DNA from: Atopobium massiliense
Lineage (GTDB): Bacteria > Actinomycetota > Coriobacteriia > Coriobacteriales > Atopobiaceae
Assembly: GCA_900343135.1 (NCBI GenBank)
Contig: OPYK01000001.1
Span: forward strand, 62,001 to 126,000
Direction of reading: 5' to 3'
Length of the DNA: 64,000 nucleotides
Made by a program: the position numbers and the translations under genes. Under the pieces are notes generated by a model. The model was not told the origin of the DNA. It worked only from the letters and a program-made list of their open reading frames with translations, and did no database searches. Positions 44,597-54,430 of the stretch are shown piece after piece (the stretch's first letter is position 1; each line of letters begins with the position of its first letter).

Positions 44597-45442
44597 CTAA
44601 CGCGCGCTACGTGCGCACTCCCAGAAAAAGACCGCGCTGCTTGCAGCAACATTAAGCGAATCGATACCGCGCTGCATGGGAATCATAACGCTCATGTCGC
44701 ATGCAGCGCGCGCTTCTGGGCTAAGACCCCATCCCTCACTGCCAAACCACAGCGCCTTTTTGGCAATTGACTGCATCTGCACGGTATTAAGGCTCATCGC
44801 CCTTTCGTCAAGCGCACATGCTATATTTACAAATCCATGCGATGAAAGCACGCAAGCGGTATCGGATGCCCACGTATGTGACGTAGGTGTGGCTGCTTGC
44901 GCCCACGGCAGCGACAAAACCGCACCCATAGATGTACGCACTGACCGGCGATTATATGGATCGGCACAGCTTGCGTTTAGAATAATGCTGTCCACGCCAA
45001 ACGCTGCAGCCGAACGAAAGAGTGCTCCAATATTACTTACGTCGCTTATAGTTTCAAGCACACAAATTAACGAAGCAGAGCTTAGATTAAGCGACGCGAT
45101 GGTGCGCCGCAAAGGACGCGGCATGCAGGCAAAATAGCCGCGATGCACAGAAAATCCAACAAGCGTGCTCATTTCTTCCTTGGGCAGGGTATAAATAGGC
45201 AGCTCGGATATAGCGGCTGTAAACGGCTCAAGTGTAGACATAAGCGTATCGAAATGTTCGCGACACACAAGAATGCTCTCAAGCGGATAGCCGCGCTCAA
45301 GTGCCGTTTTAATAACGAACTGCGACTCTAAAATAAGCTTTGCCGAAGATGGATTTCCGCGTGCCTGCAGCTGGCGTGCTGTTAGCTGCGTATATGCTGC
45401 AAGTACGGGATCGTTTTTAGATGTGAGGTGAATACACGGCAT
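44597..45442 (-). CDS. TrmH/SpoU-family RNA 2'-O-methyltransferase
   Basis: The 281-aa protein has the SPOUT knot motifs SDVSNIGALFRSAAAFGVD (motif 1), WFGSEGWGLS (motif 2) and IPMQRGIDSLNVAASSAVF (motif 3), which bind AdoMet. An N-terminal substrate-binding domain precedes them. It methylates a ribose in rRNA or tRNA; the exact site is not predictable. It begins two bases after the ffh stop codon with no clear ribosome binding site, so it probably depends on coupling to ffh. Confidence 0.9.
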   Translation of the reverse strand: MPCIHLTSKNDPVLAAYTQLTARQLQARGNPSSAKLILESQFVIKTALERGYPLESILVCREHFDTLMSTLEPFTAAISELPIYTLPKEEMSTLVGFSVHRGYFACMPRPLRRTIASLNLSSASLICVLETISDVSNIGALFRSAAAFGVDSIILNASCADPYNRRSVRTSMGAVLSLPWAQAATPTSHTWASDTACVLSSHGFVNIACALDERAMSLNTVQMQSIAKKALWFGSEGWGLSPEARAACDMSVMIPMQRGIDSLNVAASSAVFFWECARSAR

Positions 45443-45444
45443 AA

Positions 45445-46899
45445 TTAGAAACCGAAGGGATTTTTCCCGCCAAGGCCACCCATGCCGCCGCCAAAACCGC
45501 CAAAGCCACCCATACCGCCACGGCCTGCAGCACCATTTGACTGCTGGAACGAACGCATCATGTCGCGCATCTGGCGCATTCCTTTTTTGCCGCCTTTACC
45601 AGCCTGCGTAAGCTGTTTCATTTTGCTCATCATCTTATTCATTTCGCCCCACTGTTTAAGCAGCTGATTTACCTGCTGTACACTAGTAGCAGAACCTTGA
45701 GCAATGCGTTTTCTGCGCTGGCCGTTAATAATCTTGGGGTGTAAGCGCTCTTGCTTTGTCATCGAATAAATAATAGCCTCGGTTGTTTTGATTTGCTCAC
45801 TTCCAAGTTCAGCAGCGCCCTCACGCAGCGCTTTATCGCCGCCAGGAAGCGATCCTAACAACTTTTGGATACCACCCATCTTTTTTATTTGCTGCATTTG
45901 CATAAGCATATCGTTCATCGTAAATCCTTCGCGCAGCATACGCTCAGCTTGTTCGATGTCCGATTTTTGGGCAACTTTTTGCGCTTGTTCGATAATGCCA
46001 ACAACATCGCCCATGCCCAAAATACGTTTTGCCATTCTATCGGGGTGAAACACCTCAAGAGAAGAAGGTTTTTCACCCATAGAAACAAATTTAATGGGTT
46101 TACCAGTAACTTCACGAACAGATAATGCACCACCGCCACGAGCGTCACCATCGAGCTTTGAGATAATAACACCGTCGAAATCGAGGCGCGCAGAAAATTC
46201 TTTTACAACGTTAACGATGTCCTGACCAGCCATAGCATCGACAACCATTAAAATTTGGTCGGGCTTTACCGCCTGCTTAATGGCGATAGCTTCAAGCATC
46301 ATTTCTTCATCGAGCTGGGTGCGGCCGGCAGTATCGATAATAACAATGTCTTTAAGCTTATCTACCGCGTCTTGTATGGCCCCAGCTGCAACATCTTGCG
46401 CAGGCGTATTATCAGCACGATAAAAACCAACACCAATCTCACGTGCAAGCGTTTGAAGCTGATCGGCAGCAGCTGGTCGGTGTGTATCGCAAGCAGCAAC
46501 AAGTGGTGCTCTACCCTGCTGTTTTAGCAAATATGCAAGCTTAGCAGTGGCAGTTGTTTTACCCGAGCCTTGCAAACCAACAAGCATAATAACGTTAGGC
46601 GTGCGACCAGAAGAAAGCACCAAACCCGATGATGTACTACCCAACAAGCGTGTAAGCTCGTCTAATACTACCTTAACTACATTTTGTGCAGGTGTAAGCG
46701 AAGAGAGCACTTCTGCAGTTGAGCATTTTTCCTTGCATGTTGCAACAAATTCTTTTACGACGCGATAGTTAACATCGGCTTCAAGAAGCGCCATACGAAT
46801 TTCGCGCATAGCTGCAGCAATGTCTTGCTCAGTAAGAGTAGCCTTGCCGCGAAGCTGTGAAAACGTTTGTTGTAATCTATCAGAAAGACTGCTAAACAC
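45445..46899 (-). CDS. ffh: Signal recognition particle protein Ffh
   Basis: Ffh binds signal sequences of nascent membrane proteins and the 4.5S RNA. The 484-aa protein has an N domain, a GTPase G domain (GLQGSGKTTATAKLA, DTAGR, TKLDGDARGG) and a Met-rich M domain, ending in a Gly/Met/Phe-rich tail that is longer than in most relatives. The GTG start at 46899 follows AAGGGGGA; the longer frame has no support. It lies directly downstream of ftsY, its receptor. Confidence 0.96.
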   Translation of the reverse strand: MFSSLSDRLQQTFSQLRGKATLTEQDIAAAMREIRMALLEADVNYRVVKEFVATCKEKCSTAEVLSSLTPAQNVVKVVLDELTRLLGSTSSGLVLSSGRTPNVIMLVGLQGSGKTTATAKLAYLLKQQGRAPLVAACDTHRPAAADQLQTLAREIGVGFYRADNTPAQDVAAGAIQDAVDKLKDIVIIDTAGRTQLDEEMMLEAIAIKQAVKPDQILMVVDAMAGQDIVNVVKEFSARLDFDGVIISKLDGDARGGGALSVREVTGKPIKFVSMGEKPSSLEVFHPDRMAKRILGMGDVVGIIEQAQKVAQKSDIEQAERMLREGFTMNDMLMQMQQIKKMGGIQKLLGSLPGGDKALREGAAELGSEQIKTTEAIIYSMTKQERLHPKIINGQRRKRIAQGSATSVQQVNQLLKQWGEMNKMMSKMKQLTQAGKGGKKGMRQMRDMMRSFQQSNGAAGRGGMGGFGGFGGGMGGLGGKNPFGF

Positions 46900-46950
46900 A
46901 AAATCCCCCTTGTACCTAGTACACCTTAACACCACTGTGCAAAGCCAGTG

Positions 46951-47850
46951 CTACTCGCTCCCAACAAGCGCTGCAGCAAAATCGTGCGCAGAAAACGGTT
47001 GCAAATCTTCGAGTGTTTCGCCAACACCAATTCTAAAAATAGGCAGTTGAAGCTCATGAGAAGCACGAATTGCAATACCGCCTTTTGATGTGCCGTCGAG
47101 CTTTGTAACTATCATACCATCAAGACCAAGTGCCTCATTAAACTCACGCGCTTGTACAAGCCCGTTTTGCCCACAACTGGCATCGAGCACAAGCACAACA
47201 TATACCGGCATATTGGCATGTTTTTTGGTAATAGTAACCACTTTAAGTAGCTCTTGCATAAGATCTTTAGACGTATGCAAACGACCAGCGGTATCGATAA
47301 GCACAACATCGGCATTGGTTTGTTGTGCTTGCTCAAGTGTATCAAAACACACGCTTGCAGGGTCGCTTCCCCGCTCGCGCGTAACACATGGCACCTGCGC
47401 GCGCGTTGCCCATACTTCAAGCTGTTCTATGGCAGCTGCGCGGAAGGTATCGGCAGCTCCTATAATGCAACGCTTCTTCGCTTCATAGGCAGCATACGCA
47501 AGCTTTCCCACCGTTGTAGTTTTACCTGCACCGTTAATGCCAACAAAGAGCACACAAGCAGGGTACGTAGCAAACGGATCTATATCAGATACATACACAT
47601 ACGAAGCTAGTTTATCGATAAGTGCGCCTCGAATAGCTGATGCATCTTTATAATTGTTTTGCGCAGCTAACAGGCGTAAATCATCAACAATTTGCCCTGC
47701 AACATCGGCGCCAACATCACCCATCACAAGGCGATCTTCGAGATCCTCCCAAAAATCGTCGTCGACGGCGGCACCAAAATAAAAAATCTCACTTATTGCC
47801 TTGCGCGAACGCTCAAGACCTTCTTTAAGCCGTTGCGTGAATGATGGCAT
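46951..47850 (-). CDS. ftsY: SRP receptor FtsY
   Basis: FtsY docks the ribosome-SRP complex at the membrane. The 299-aa product has only the N and G domains (GINGAGKTTTVGKLA, DTAGRLH, TKLDGTSKGG) and lacks the long acidic A domain of enterobacteria; a short basic N-terminal helix would touch the membrane. The ATG at 47850 follows AGGA. Its order smc-ftsY-ffh is common in bacteria. Confidence 0.95.
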   Translation of the reverse strand: MPSFTQRLKEGLERSRKAISEIFYFGAAVDDDFWEDLEDRLVMGDVGADVAGQIVDDLRLLAAQNNYKDASAIRGALIDKLASYVYVSDIDPFATYPACVLFVGINGAGKTTTVGKLAYAAYEAKKRCIIGAADTFRAAAIEQLEVWATRAQVPCVTRERGSDPASVCFDTLEQAQQTNADVVLIDTAGRLHTSKDLMQELLKVVTITKKHANMPVYVVLVLDASCGQNGLVQAREFNEALGLDGMIVTKLDGTSKGGIAIRASHELQLPIFRIGVGETLEDLQPFSAHDFAAALVGSE

Positions 47851-47955
47851 CGATATCCTATCTTTCGTGGAGTATGACAATTAGATCGTACGTACAATTG
47901 TACGGTATTTACGCGAGATATGCAAACAATTTATCCAACATTTCCAAGCGCAGCA

Positions 47956-50900
47956 TTATGTGCGCTGAGCTGCACCTTCGAGGCGCTGCGAGACCACATG
48001 AGACACACCGTCGGCATGCATCGAAATGCCATACAGCACATCTGCCTGTTCCATTGTGCGGCGTTGGTGAGAAATAACAATGAGCTGTGTGGATGCTTTA
48101 AGCGATTCTATAGCACCAAGCAAGCGCGACAAATTAATGTCATCAAGCGCGGCTTCAATTTCATCGAACACATAAAACGGCACGGTGCGCGCTTTATACG
48201 TGGCAAAAAGAAGCGCAAGTGCACACAGGGATTTTTCACCACCGGAAAGCAGCGACATTTTTTGCACCTTTTTACCTTGTGGCTGTGCAATAATCTCAAG
48301 CCCCGTTTCGTCGATATTGTCGGGCGACGTAAGTTCAAGATGACCGTTACCGCCAATAAATAACATGCTAAATATCTGCGAGAAGTTATCATTTATCTGG
48401 GCAAACGATACTAAAAAGGCTTTTTTCATAGCGCGTTCAACAGCTGCCGTAATTTTTTTCAATGATGCCGATGCTGTTTCGAGGTCGTCTACCTGGGCAG
48501 ATATCGAATCATAGCGCGTACGTATTTCGTCATATTCGCTTTGCGCAGCTTCGTTTACTGGACCAAGTTCAGAAAGTTCATGTTCAATATGTTCAATTTG
48601 ACGTTCGAGTACAGCGCGATCCTGCAGGGGCTCAAGCGCAAGCGCATCATCTAAACTGTAGCCATACGCGCACATTCTTTCGATAGCATGTTCAATTTGA
48701 ACATCGAGCTTTGTTTTAACGATGGTAAGTTCTTGCTGCTTTTGTTCAGCTTCGAGCGTTTGGTTATGTGCTGCAACGCAAGCATCTTTTGCATCTTGAA
48801 TTGTTTTTTTCAGCGCATCAGAATCAGCTTGGGCAAGAGTTGCTGTAGACTTGAGTTTCTCGGCCCAGGCTGCCGCAGCTGACGCTAATGTTTGGTAACA
48901 CTGATACAACGGATCAACACGCTTACTCATGCCATCAAACACAAAGGCTTCTTTTTCAAGATTAGAAATTCGCTCATCATAGGTAGCAAGCTGCGAAGAG
49001 AGCTGTTCTGCCCGCGCTTTGCAGTGACGATACCGCTCTTGCGTGCGCGCTAGTGAAAGCTTTGTTTCGCTAAGACGCGTGTCAAGATGCCGCTGCTGCG
49101 ACGACAATTCACGACGCTCGTCAAGGCAACACGTAAGTTCTCTTGAAATCGTGTCGAGCTTAGCTGTAAGCTCTTGCTCTTGCTGCGTATACGTTTTATG
49201 GTTACGTACGATTTGTTCAAAACGCGCATCGGCATCATGCTGCTTTTGAGTAACAACAGAAAGCTGCTCTTGCGCGCGTGAAATACCAGCGTTTATCTGG
49301 GCGATCTCGCTTGTAAGCGCGGTATGGCGTGCGTCTTGAGCACTAAGCGTAGCAAGAAGCGCCGTGCGTTTTTCTTGCAACTCATCTAAGTGCTGCTGCG
49401 CGGTTTTATGCTTATTTGCAAGCGTAGCGCAGGTATCTTCAAGCGTGACAAGCTCTTTTGTATACGATGCAAGCATGCGCTTTCTCTCAAATGCGTGATT
49501 ATCATCTGCGCTGGTTGCGGTGGACATTCTGCCATCTGCATATAAACAAATTCCCTGCGGCGCTACAAAATTAAGCGTTGGATATGCCCTATGGAAAGAA
49601 GCCAACGCACGCACATCATCAACGCTATACCACGAAGCAAGCAATCCATACGCAAGACCATCTGCTCCATGACTGGTAAGAGCAGCAACATCCGCGTTAT
49701 CGTCGCGTGTGGCCAGCGTAATTGCCCGATACAAACTATGTGCACAAACGTTGTGTAGTGTGAGCGTTTCTGCAGGTAAAGACTGTGCATCCCTGCTATC
49801 AGCGGCACTTTCGGATGGTACAGCATCTTTCGCAACTATGCATACTGCACCTTGTTCGCGCGCAAACTCATCGCAAGCAACAAACGCGCAGAGCTCTTCA
49901 AGCGTATTTGTTACAACAAAACCCGATAACACATCGCGAAGCACACATTCGACATACTGTTCATATGCAGCAGGCACGGAAAATAGGTCGATTACCTGCG
50001 ATGCTACCGATACATCACGAGATGTACGTACAAATTTTTGCGCTTCAGATGCACATGCCAGCTGGTTCATTAAACTCTCGAGCGCTTGCTTTTTTCCGCG
50101 CACGTCGCTTAGCGACTGTTGTGCCTGCTGAAGCTGCTGCGCAAGTTCACGTACACCTTGCTGTGCCTGCGTTTGTTGCTGGGTAAGTTCATCTTTTGTA
50201 GCGCGCTGCGCATCAAGCGCCGAAGTAAGTTCATTAAGTTCATGAGTTTGAACTTCGCGCCTCGACGTAAGTTGGGAAAGTTCATCTTCCAGTTCATGCG
50301 TACGCAACGAAAACAGTTCATGCTGCGCATCGCGTTGTTCAATTTGCTCTTGTGCTTGCGCACGCTTGAGATACACGCTGTTATATTCCTGCGTAGTTGC
50401 CTTTTGCTTGGCATTAAGCGCCGCTATCTTCGAAGAAAGTTCATTATGTTGTTTTTTTACATCGGCAAAATCGGATGAGTGCTGTTGCACCTGTTCCTTA
50501 AGCACACGCAACGATTCTGCAAGCTCGGCATTGTCTGCGCTCAACGTGTGAAATTCGCTTGTATCAGCCGCTTTACTGCGTTCAAGTGCCGAAATTGAAC
50601 GTCTAATTTCGCTTATGCGCTCAACCATATGCTTGCCTTTTTCTTCGAGAAGGCGCATATCCGAATCGAGTCTGCCTACACAATCGTGCATACGACGGCG
50701 CTGTTCACTTAAGTCGCCAACAAACAAACCTTTTTGTTCAAGGAGCACTTGATAGCTGTGCAAACTTTTTTGAACTTCTTGCTCGCGATAAGCGCAAAGT
50801 TCAACTTGCGCATCGGCTTGCTTCATGCTGTGTTCAAGGGTTGTATACTGCTGTTTTAACTGTCGCACATCGTCGGTTGCAATCATCGTTTGTGCTTTGC

Positions 50901-51567
50901 GCAAACCCTGTTTAAGTTCAGTACTTTTTTGCGCTTGTTCAAGTTGGCGTTCAAGCGGTTTAAGACGACGGGCAATTTCGCGCTGGGTGTGTTTTGCCAT
51001 CGCAAGATGAACATGCATTGCTTCAAGCTTTTTTTCGGCAAGTTGTTTACGACGGCGATGCTTAGCAATACCTGCAGCTTCTTCAATAAGCTGACGTCTA
51101 TCTTCTGGTTTAGAAGCAAGAATAGCGTCAAGTTTTCCTTGCGAAATAATAGAATGCGTATCTTTACCCAAACCCGAATCATGCAAGATATCAATGATAT
51201 CGCGCAGGCGGGCAGGTGAGTTATTGATAAGATATTCATTTTCGCCACTTCGATAAAGCCGGCGCGTAATTGCAACCTCACGAAAATCGATGGGCAGCGT
51301 GTGATCGTCGTTATTGAGCACCAGGCACACTTCGCACATGCTCACAGCACTGCGCTTGGTTGAACCAGCAAAAATAACGTCTTCCATTGCTTGCCCGCGC
51401 AGAATTTTGGGGCTTTTCTCGCCAAGAACCCACAAAATGGCATCAGAAATATTCGATTTTCCCGAACCGTTGGGACCAACAATAACGCTTAAGCCCGGAT
51501 CGAACACAATAGACGTTTTATCAGCAAACGACTTAAACCCTTTAAGCGTTAACGATGCTAAATACAC
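47956..51567 (-). CDS. smc: Chromosome segregation protein SMC
   Basis: SMC is the condensin ATPase that works with ScpA and ScpB (18547, 17803). The 1203-aa protein has Walker A GPNGSGKSN near residue 32, two long coiled coils, a hinge with flexible Asp/Ser-rich inserts near 500-690, and the C-terminal signature LLSGGEKSLCALALLF and Walker B FYVFDEIEAALDD. The GTG start at 51567 follows AAAGG. An rnc-smc-ftsY order is conserved in many Gram-positive bacteria. Confidence 0.97.
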   Translation of the reverse strand: MYLASLTLKGFKSFADKTSIVFDPGLSVIVGPNGSGKSNISDAILWVLGEKSPKILRGQAMEDVIFAGSTKRSAVSMCEVCLVLNNDDHTLPIDFREVAITRRLYRSGENEYLINNSPARLRDIIDILHDSGLGKDTHSIISQGKLDAILASKPEDRRQLIEEAAGIAKHRRRKQLAEKKLEAMHVHLAMAKHTQREIARRLKPLERQLEQAQKSTELKQGLRKAQTMIATDDVRQLKQQYTTLEHSMKQADAQVELCAYREQEVQKSLHSYQVLLEQKGLFVGDLSEQRRRMHDCVGRLDSDMRLLEEKGKHMVERISEIRRSISALERSKAADTSEFHTLSADNAELAESLRVLKEQVQQHSSDFADVKKQHNELSSKIAALNAKQKATTQEYNSVYLKRAQAQEQIEQRDAQHELFSLRTHELEDELSQLTSRREVQTHELNELTSALDAQRATKDELTQQQTQAQQGVRELAQQLQQAQQSLSDVRGKKQALESLMNQLACASEAQKFVRTSRDVSVASQVIDLFSVPAAYEQYVECVLRDVLSGFVVTNTLEELCAFVACDEFAREQGAVCIVAKDAVPSESAADSRDAQSLPAETLTLHNVCAHSLYRAITLATRDDNADVAALTSHGADGLAYGLLASWYSVDDVRALASFHRAYPTLNFVAPQGICLYADGRMSTATSADDNHAFERKRMLASYTKELVTLEDTCATLANKHKTAQQHLDELQEKRTALLATLSAQDARHTALTSEIAQINAGISRAQEQLSVVTQKQHDADARFEQIVRNHKTYTQQEQELTAKLDTISRELTCCLDERRELSSQQRHLDTRLSETKLSLARTQERYRHCKARAEQLSSQLATYDERISNLEKEAFVFDGMSKRVDPLYQCYQTLASAAAAWAEKLKSTATLAQADSDALKKTIQDAKDACVAAHNQTLEAEQKQQELTIVKTKLDVQIEHAIERMCAYGYSLDDALALEPLQDRAVLERQIEHIEHELSELGPVNEAAQSEYDEIRTRYDSISAQVDDLETASASLKKITAAVERAMKKAFLVSFAQINDNFSQIFSMLFIGGNGHLELTSPDNIDETGLEIIAQPQGKKVQKMSLLSGGEKSLCALALLFATYKARTVPFYVFDEIEAALDDINLSRLLGAIESLKASTQLIVISHQRRTMEQADVLYGISMHADGVSHVVSQRLEGAAQRT

Positions 51568-51612
51568 GCGTGTACCTTTCTGACAAAACGGCCATCTACC
51601 TGGGGCGCAATG

Positions 51613-52302
51613 CTACTTTTCGAGCTTATCGAGCGCTGCTTGAGCAGCTTGCGTTTGCGACTCTTTTTTGGAGGTGCCGCTTCCCCTGCCAACAAGCTCT
51701 CCATTAACGTACACTGCCGTGGTAAAGTGCGGCAAGTGAGCCGGACCCGATTCTTCTTCGAGCTTATATATAGGCATTTCGTGATAGATACGTTGCGAAA
51801 ATTCTTGCAGCTCCGATTTGGGTGAAATGGGGTGTGTTGCTCGTTGAGGCACCATATATTCGGCAAGCGTTCTGCGAATAAAAGCTGCTGTTGGATCGTA
51901 GCCGCCATCCAAATACATAGCTCCTACCAGCGCTTCGTATACATTTTCGAGTGCAGAGTGCATACCACGCGTGCCCGTACCACGTTCAGATTCGCCAAAC
52001 ACGATAAGCGGAGCTATGCCGAGCTCATCTGCAACCTGACTTAACGTTTGACCACTAACCAGTGATGTTTTCATGCGCGTAAGTGCGCCTTCGTCCATAT
52101 CGGGAAATCGCTCAAACATGTCACAGGCAATAATAGCGCCTAAAATAGAATCGCCCAAAAACTCAAGTCGTTCATAACTTGCAGACACCGGCAAACCTTC
52201 AACCGCAGACGGATGCGTAAGCGCTGCTTTTACCAGTGTTATATCTGAAAACGTATAATCAAGAATTTCTTGCACGCGACAAACACGCTCTGTGTACGTC
52301 AT
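51613..52302 (-). CDS. rnc: Ribonuclease III
   Basis: RNase III cuts double-stranded RNA in rRNA maturation and antisense regulation. The 229-aa protein has the catalytic signature ERLEFLGDSILG at 44-55, a second acidic cluster in ENVYEALVGAMYLDGG, and a C-terminal double-stranded RNA-binding domain (SPKSELQEFSQ to the end). It lies eleven bases after acpP and 45 before smc. Confidence 0.96.
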   Translation of the reverse strand: MTYTERVCRVQEILDYTFSDITLVKAALTHPSAVEGLPVSASYERLEFLGDSILGAIIACDMFERFPDMDEGALTRMKTSLVSGQTLSQVADELGIAPLIVFGESERGTGTRGMHSALENVYEALVGAMYLDGGYDPTAAFIRRTLAEYMVPQRATHPISPKSELQEFSQRIYHEMPIYKLEEESGPAHLPHFTTAVYVNGELVGRGSGTSKKESQTQAAQAALDKLEK

Positions 52303-52313
52303 ACCATCGCCGC

Positions 52314-52553
52314 CTATAACGACTGCTGAACCGCACGAACAGCATCGCCAACAGTAACAATGTGCTGAAGGCTATCGTCGTCAAGCGTGCGAGCAAATTC
52401 ATCCTCAAACGCCGTTACGAGCGACAACAAATCAAAGGAATCGCAGCCTAAATCTTCTTTAAAACGAGTTTCGAGCGTAAGTGTGGCTTTGTCTACTTCG
52501 AGTTCTGTGCTAATAAGTTCGAAAACTTTATCGGTAATAGCAGCATTATCCAT
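52314..52553 (-). CDS. acpP: Acyl carrier protein
   Basis: The 79-aa acidic protein carries growing fatty acyl chains on 4'-phosphopantetheine bound to Ser39 in CDSFDLLSLV; the usual DSL motif is DSF here. AAAGGAG stands five bases before the ATG at 52553. A longer open frame to 52721 includes untranslated leader. It follows plsX and precedes rnc, the usual setting of the fatty-acid/phospholipid cluster without fab genes. Confidence 0.93.
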   Translation of the reverse strand: MDNAAITDKVFELISTELEVDKATLTLETRFKEDLGCDSFDLLSLVTAFEDEFARTLDDDSLQHIVTVGDAVRAVQQSL

Positions 52554-52853
52554 AATTGCTCCTTTGTAGTCTGCGTATGAAACAAGAGCACATACACGCA
52601 GATACCATACGAACATGAAGCAAACCACAAACGCCGTGCACACAGGTGTGAAAACATAAACAGCTAAGGTACAACATGCGCGTGTATAACCTGCATAAAC
52701 GCACGTCTGCCACCAAGGCACGTAGTGTGAACGGTTTACTTCATAGTACTAGGATAATGCATTATGAGCAGCGATGAATCGTGGGTGCACAAACTACGAA
52801 AAAAACAAGGGTACGCCTAAGCTGCTCCGTTCATGCCCTACTACAAAAAAGCG
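52554..52853. other. Intergenic region between plsX and acpP
   Basis: About 300 bases without a supported gene. There is no convincing promoter, terminator or RNA fold visible by eye. An 18-codon ATG frame on the plus strand (52764-52820) lacks a ribosome binding site and is not called. Confidence 0.4.
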
Positions 52854-53831
52854 CTATAAATCTTCGGCAAGTTTACTCACAAGATTGCTGCGAATTGCGT
52901 CTGCGCAGGCAAGCGTACCTTGGCAAATAGCAAGTTGAGATGTTGAGCCATGCCCAATAAATACCGGCGCATTTAAGCCCAGTAGCACCGCACCGCCGTG
53001 TTCTTCGCCCGAAAGATCGTGTTTAATGGCACGAAACGCAGGTGCAGCAAGCGTAAGACCAATACCTGCACCAAGCGATGTACGCGCTGCTTGCTTTAAG
53101 CGCTGCGCAACAAATTTCATGGTGCTTTCAATTGTTTTAAGCGTGATGTTGCCGCAAAAACCATCGCACACAACAACATCGCAGTAATCGGAAAAAATAT
53201 CGGTGGGCTCGCAATTGCCAATAAACCAGTCACCTGCTGCTTTAAGCGCTGCATGCGCTTCTAAAATGCTTTGCGAACCTTTTGTAGACTCACGACCATT
53301 GGAAAGCAAACACACCGTTGGCTGCTTTACGTGGCACATACTGCGGCTATACGCCCTACCCATGGCAGCAAACTGAACAAGCGCGTTTGGACGAACATCG
53401 GCATTGGCACCAAGGTCGAGAAACACGGTGCGATGCTGCGAAGTTGAAGGCACTGCATACGCAATTGCCGGGCGTTTTACGCCTTTAAGACGACCAATTT
53501 CGAGCGTAGCTGCAGTAAAAATAGCGCCCGTGGATCCGGCAGAAAAAAAGCCATCGGCGCGATGTTCTTTTACCGCGCGGCAACCTTGAACAATGCTCGA
53601 ATCGCGCTTGGTGCGCACAGCCTCTGCAGGATGCTCGTGCATGTCGATTGTTTGCGTAGTAACAAGTGCGCAGGCACGGGTATGTGTATCACAAAACGGC
53701 ACGACAACATCACGCGCGCCACATACTAACACTTGCAAATCAGGATCTTGACTAAGCGCCTGTGCAATACCTTTAAGCACAACAGATGGTTTTTCATCGC
53801 CACCCATAGCATCTACGCAAACACGAACCAT
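52854..53831 (-). CDS. plsX: Phosphate acyltransferase PlsX
   Basis: PlsX turns acyl-ACP into acyl phosphate for PlsY (11744). The 325-aa protein opens with VCVDAMGGDEKP and has LGANADVRPNALVQFAAMG and the C-terminal GGAVLLGLNAPVFIGHG. The ATG at 53831 follows GGAG; a TTG four codons earlier overlaps that site. Its gene is separated from rpmF by a terminator, so it likely has its own promoter in the gap. Confidence 0.95.
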   Translation of the reverse strand: MVRVCVDAMGGDEKPSVVLKGIAQALSQDPDLQVLVCGARDVVVPFCDTHTRACALVTTQTIDMHEHPAEAVRTKRDSSIVQGCRAVKEHRADGFFSAGSTGAIFTAATLEIGRLKGVKRPAIAYAVPSTSQHRTVFLDLGANADVRPNALVQFAAMGRAYSRSMCHVKQPTVCLLSNGRESTKGSQSILEAHAALKAAGDWFIGNCEPTDIFSDYCDVVVCDGFCGNITLKTIESTMKFVAQRLKQAARTSLGAGIGLTLAAPAFRAIKHDLSGEEHGGAVLLGLNAPVFIGHGSTSQLAICQGTLACADAIRSNLVSKLAEDL

Positions 53832-53953
53832 GTAAATCTCCAATATCTACGCAAAACCACGTATGGTATGCGAAATGCAGCGCATACAATGCGTATAAAG
53901 CCGAGCGTGCATCTCGCTTGCACATAACCTGACAACTTTAAGCCAGTGTTTAG

Positions 53954-53986
53954 TAAAAAAGGCCGACCCATATTGGTGGATCGACC
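53954..53986 (-). terminator. Rho-independent terminator of rpmF
   Basis: On the minus strand GGTCGATCC pairs with GGGTCGGCC over nine base pairs including two G-T pairs, followed by seven T. It lies 40 bases after the rpmF stop codon. Confidence 0.8.
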
Positions 53987-54025
53987 CTCCATTACGTGCA
54001 TACAAAAGCTTTATGTGAAAACAAG

Positions 54026-54205
54026 CTAGTCGGTAACTACAACTTCACGATCTTTGTAGTAGCCACAGTTGGTGCATACATGATGAGGGAGTTTGGTTGC
54101 TGCACAACGTGGGCATACCGAACGAGCTGCAACTGCCAATTTGCTGTTTGCCGAACGACGAGTGTGTGTTGCGCCGCGACCCTTTTTTTGCTTGGGAACT
54201 GCCAT
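54026..54205 (-). CDS. rpmF: 50S ribosomal protein L32
   Basis: The 59-aa basic protein begins AVPKQKKGRGATHTRRS after its Met, the L32 signature, and keeps four zinc cysteines (C31, C34, C44, C47). AGAGAGG is six bases before the second of two ATG codons, which was taken as the start. The DUF177/YceD gene that often precedes rpmF is absent here. The 225-base gap upstream to leuS holds no gene. Confidence 0.96.
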   Translation of the reverse strand: MAVPKQKKGRGATHTRRSANSKLAVAARSVCPRCAATKLPHHVCTNCGYYKDREVVVTD

Positions 54206-54430
54206 CATTAACCTCTCTTATACTCACTAATCGTCAGGCATGAGATTCCTGATCGCTTAATTATTAAAACATACGAACAGATACTATATCATGAGTAGTA
54301 ATAGTTGCGCAACAACAATTTCGTCTTCACGTCCCCTACAACTTCGTGCATGGCAACTACGCACACAGCTAACGAAAGAGCTGTTGTCCGCCAATACAGC
54401 AACCTCGTACAAACTCATAAAACAGTAGAG

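Noticed and set aside
52764-52820. 18-codon ATG frame upstream of acpP
   Set aside because: No ribosome binding site, wrong strand relative to neighbours and no sequence feature beyond basic residues.
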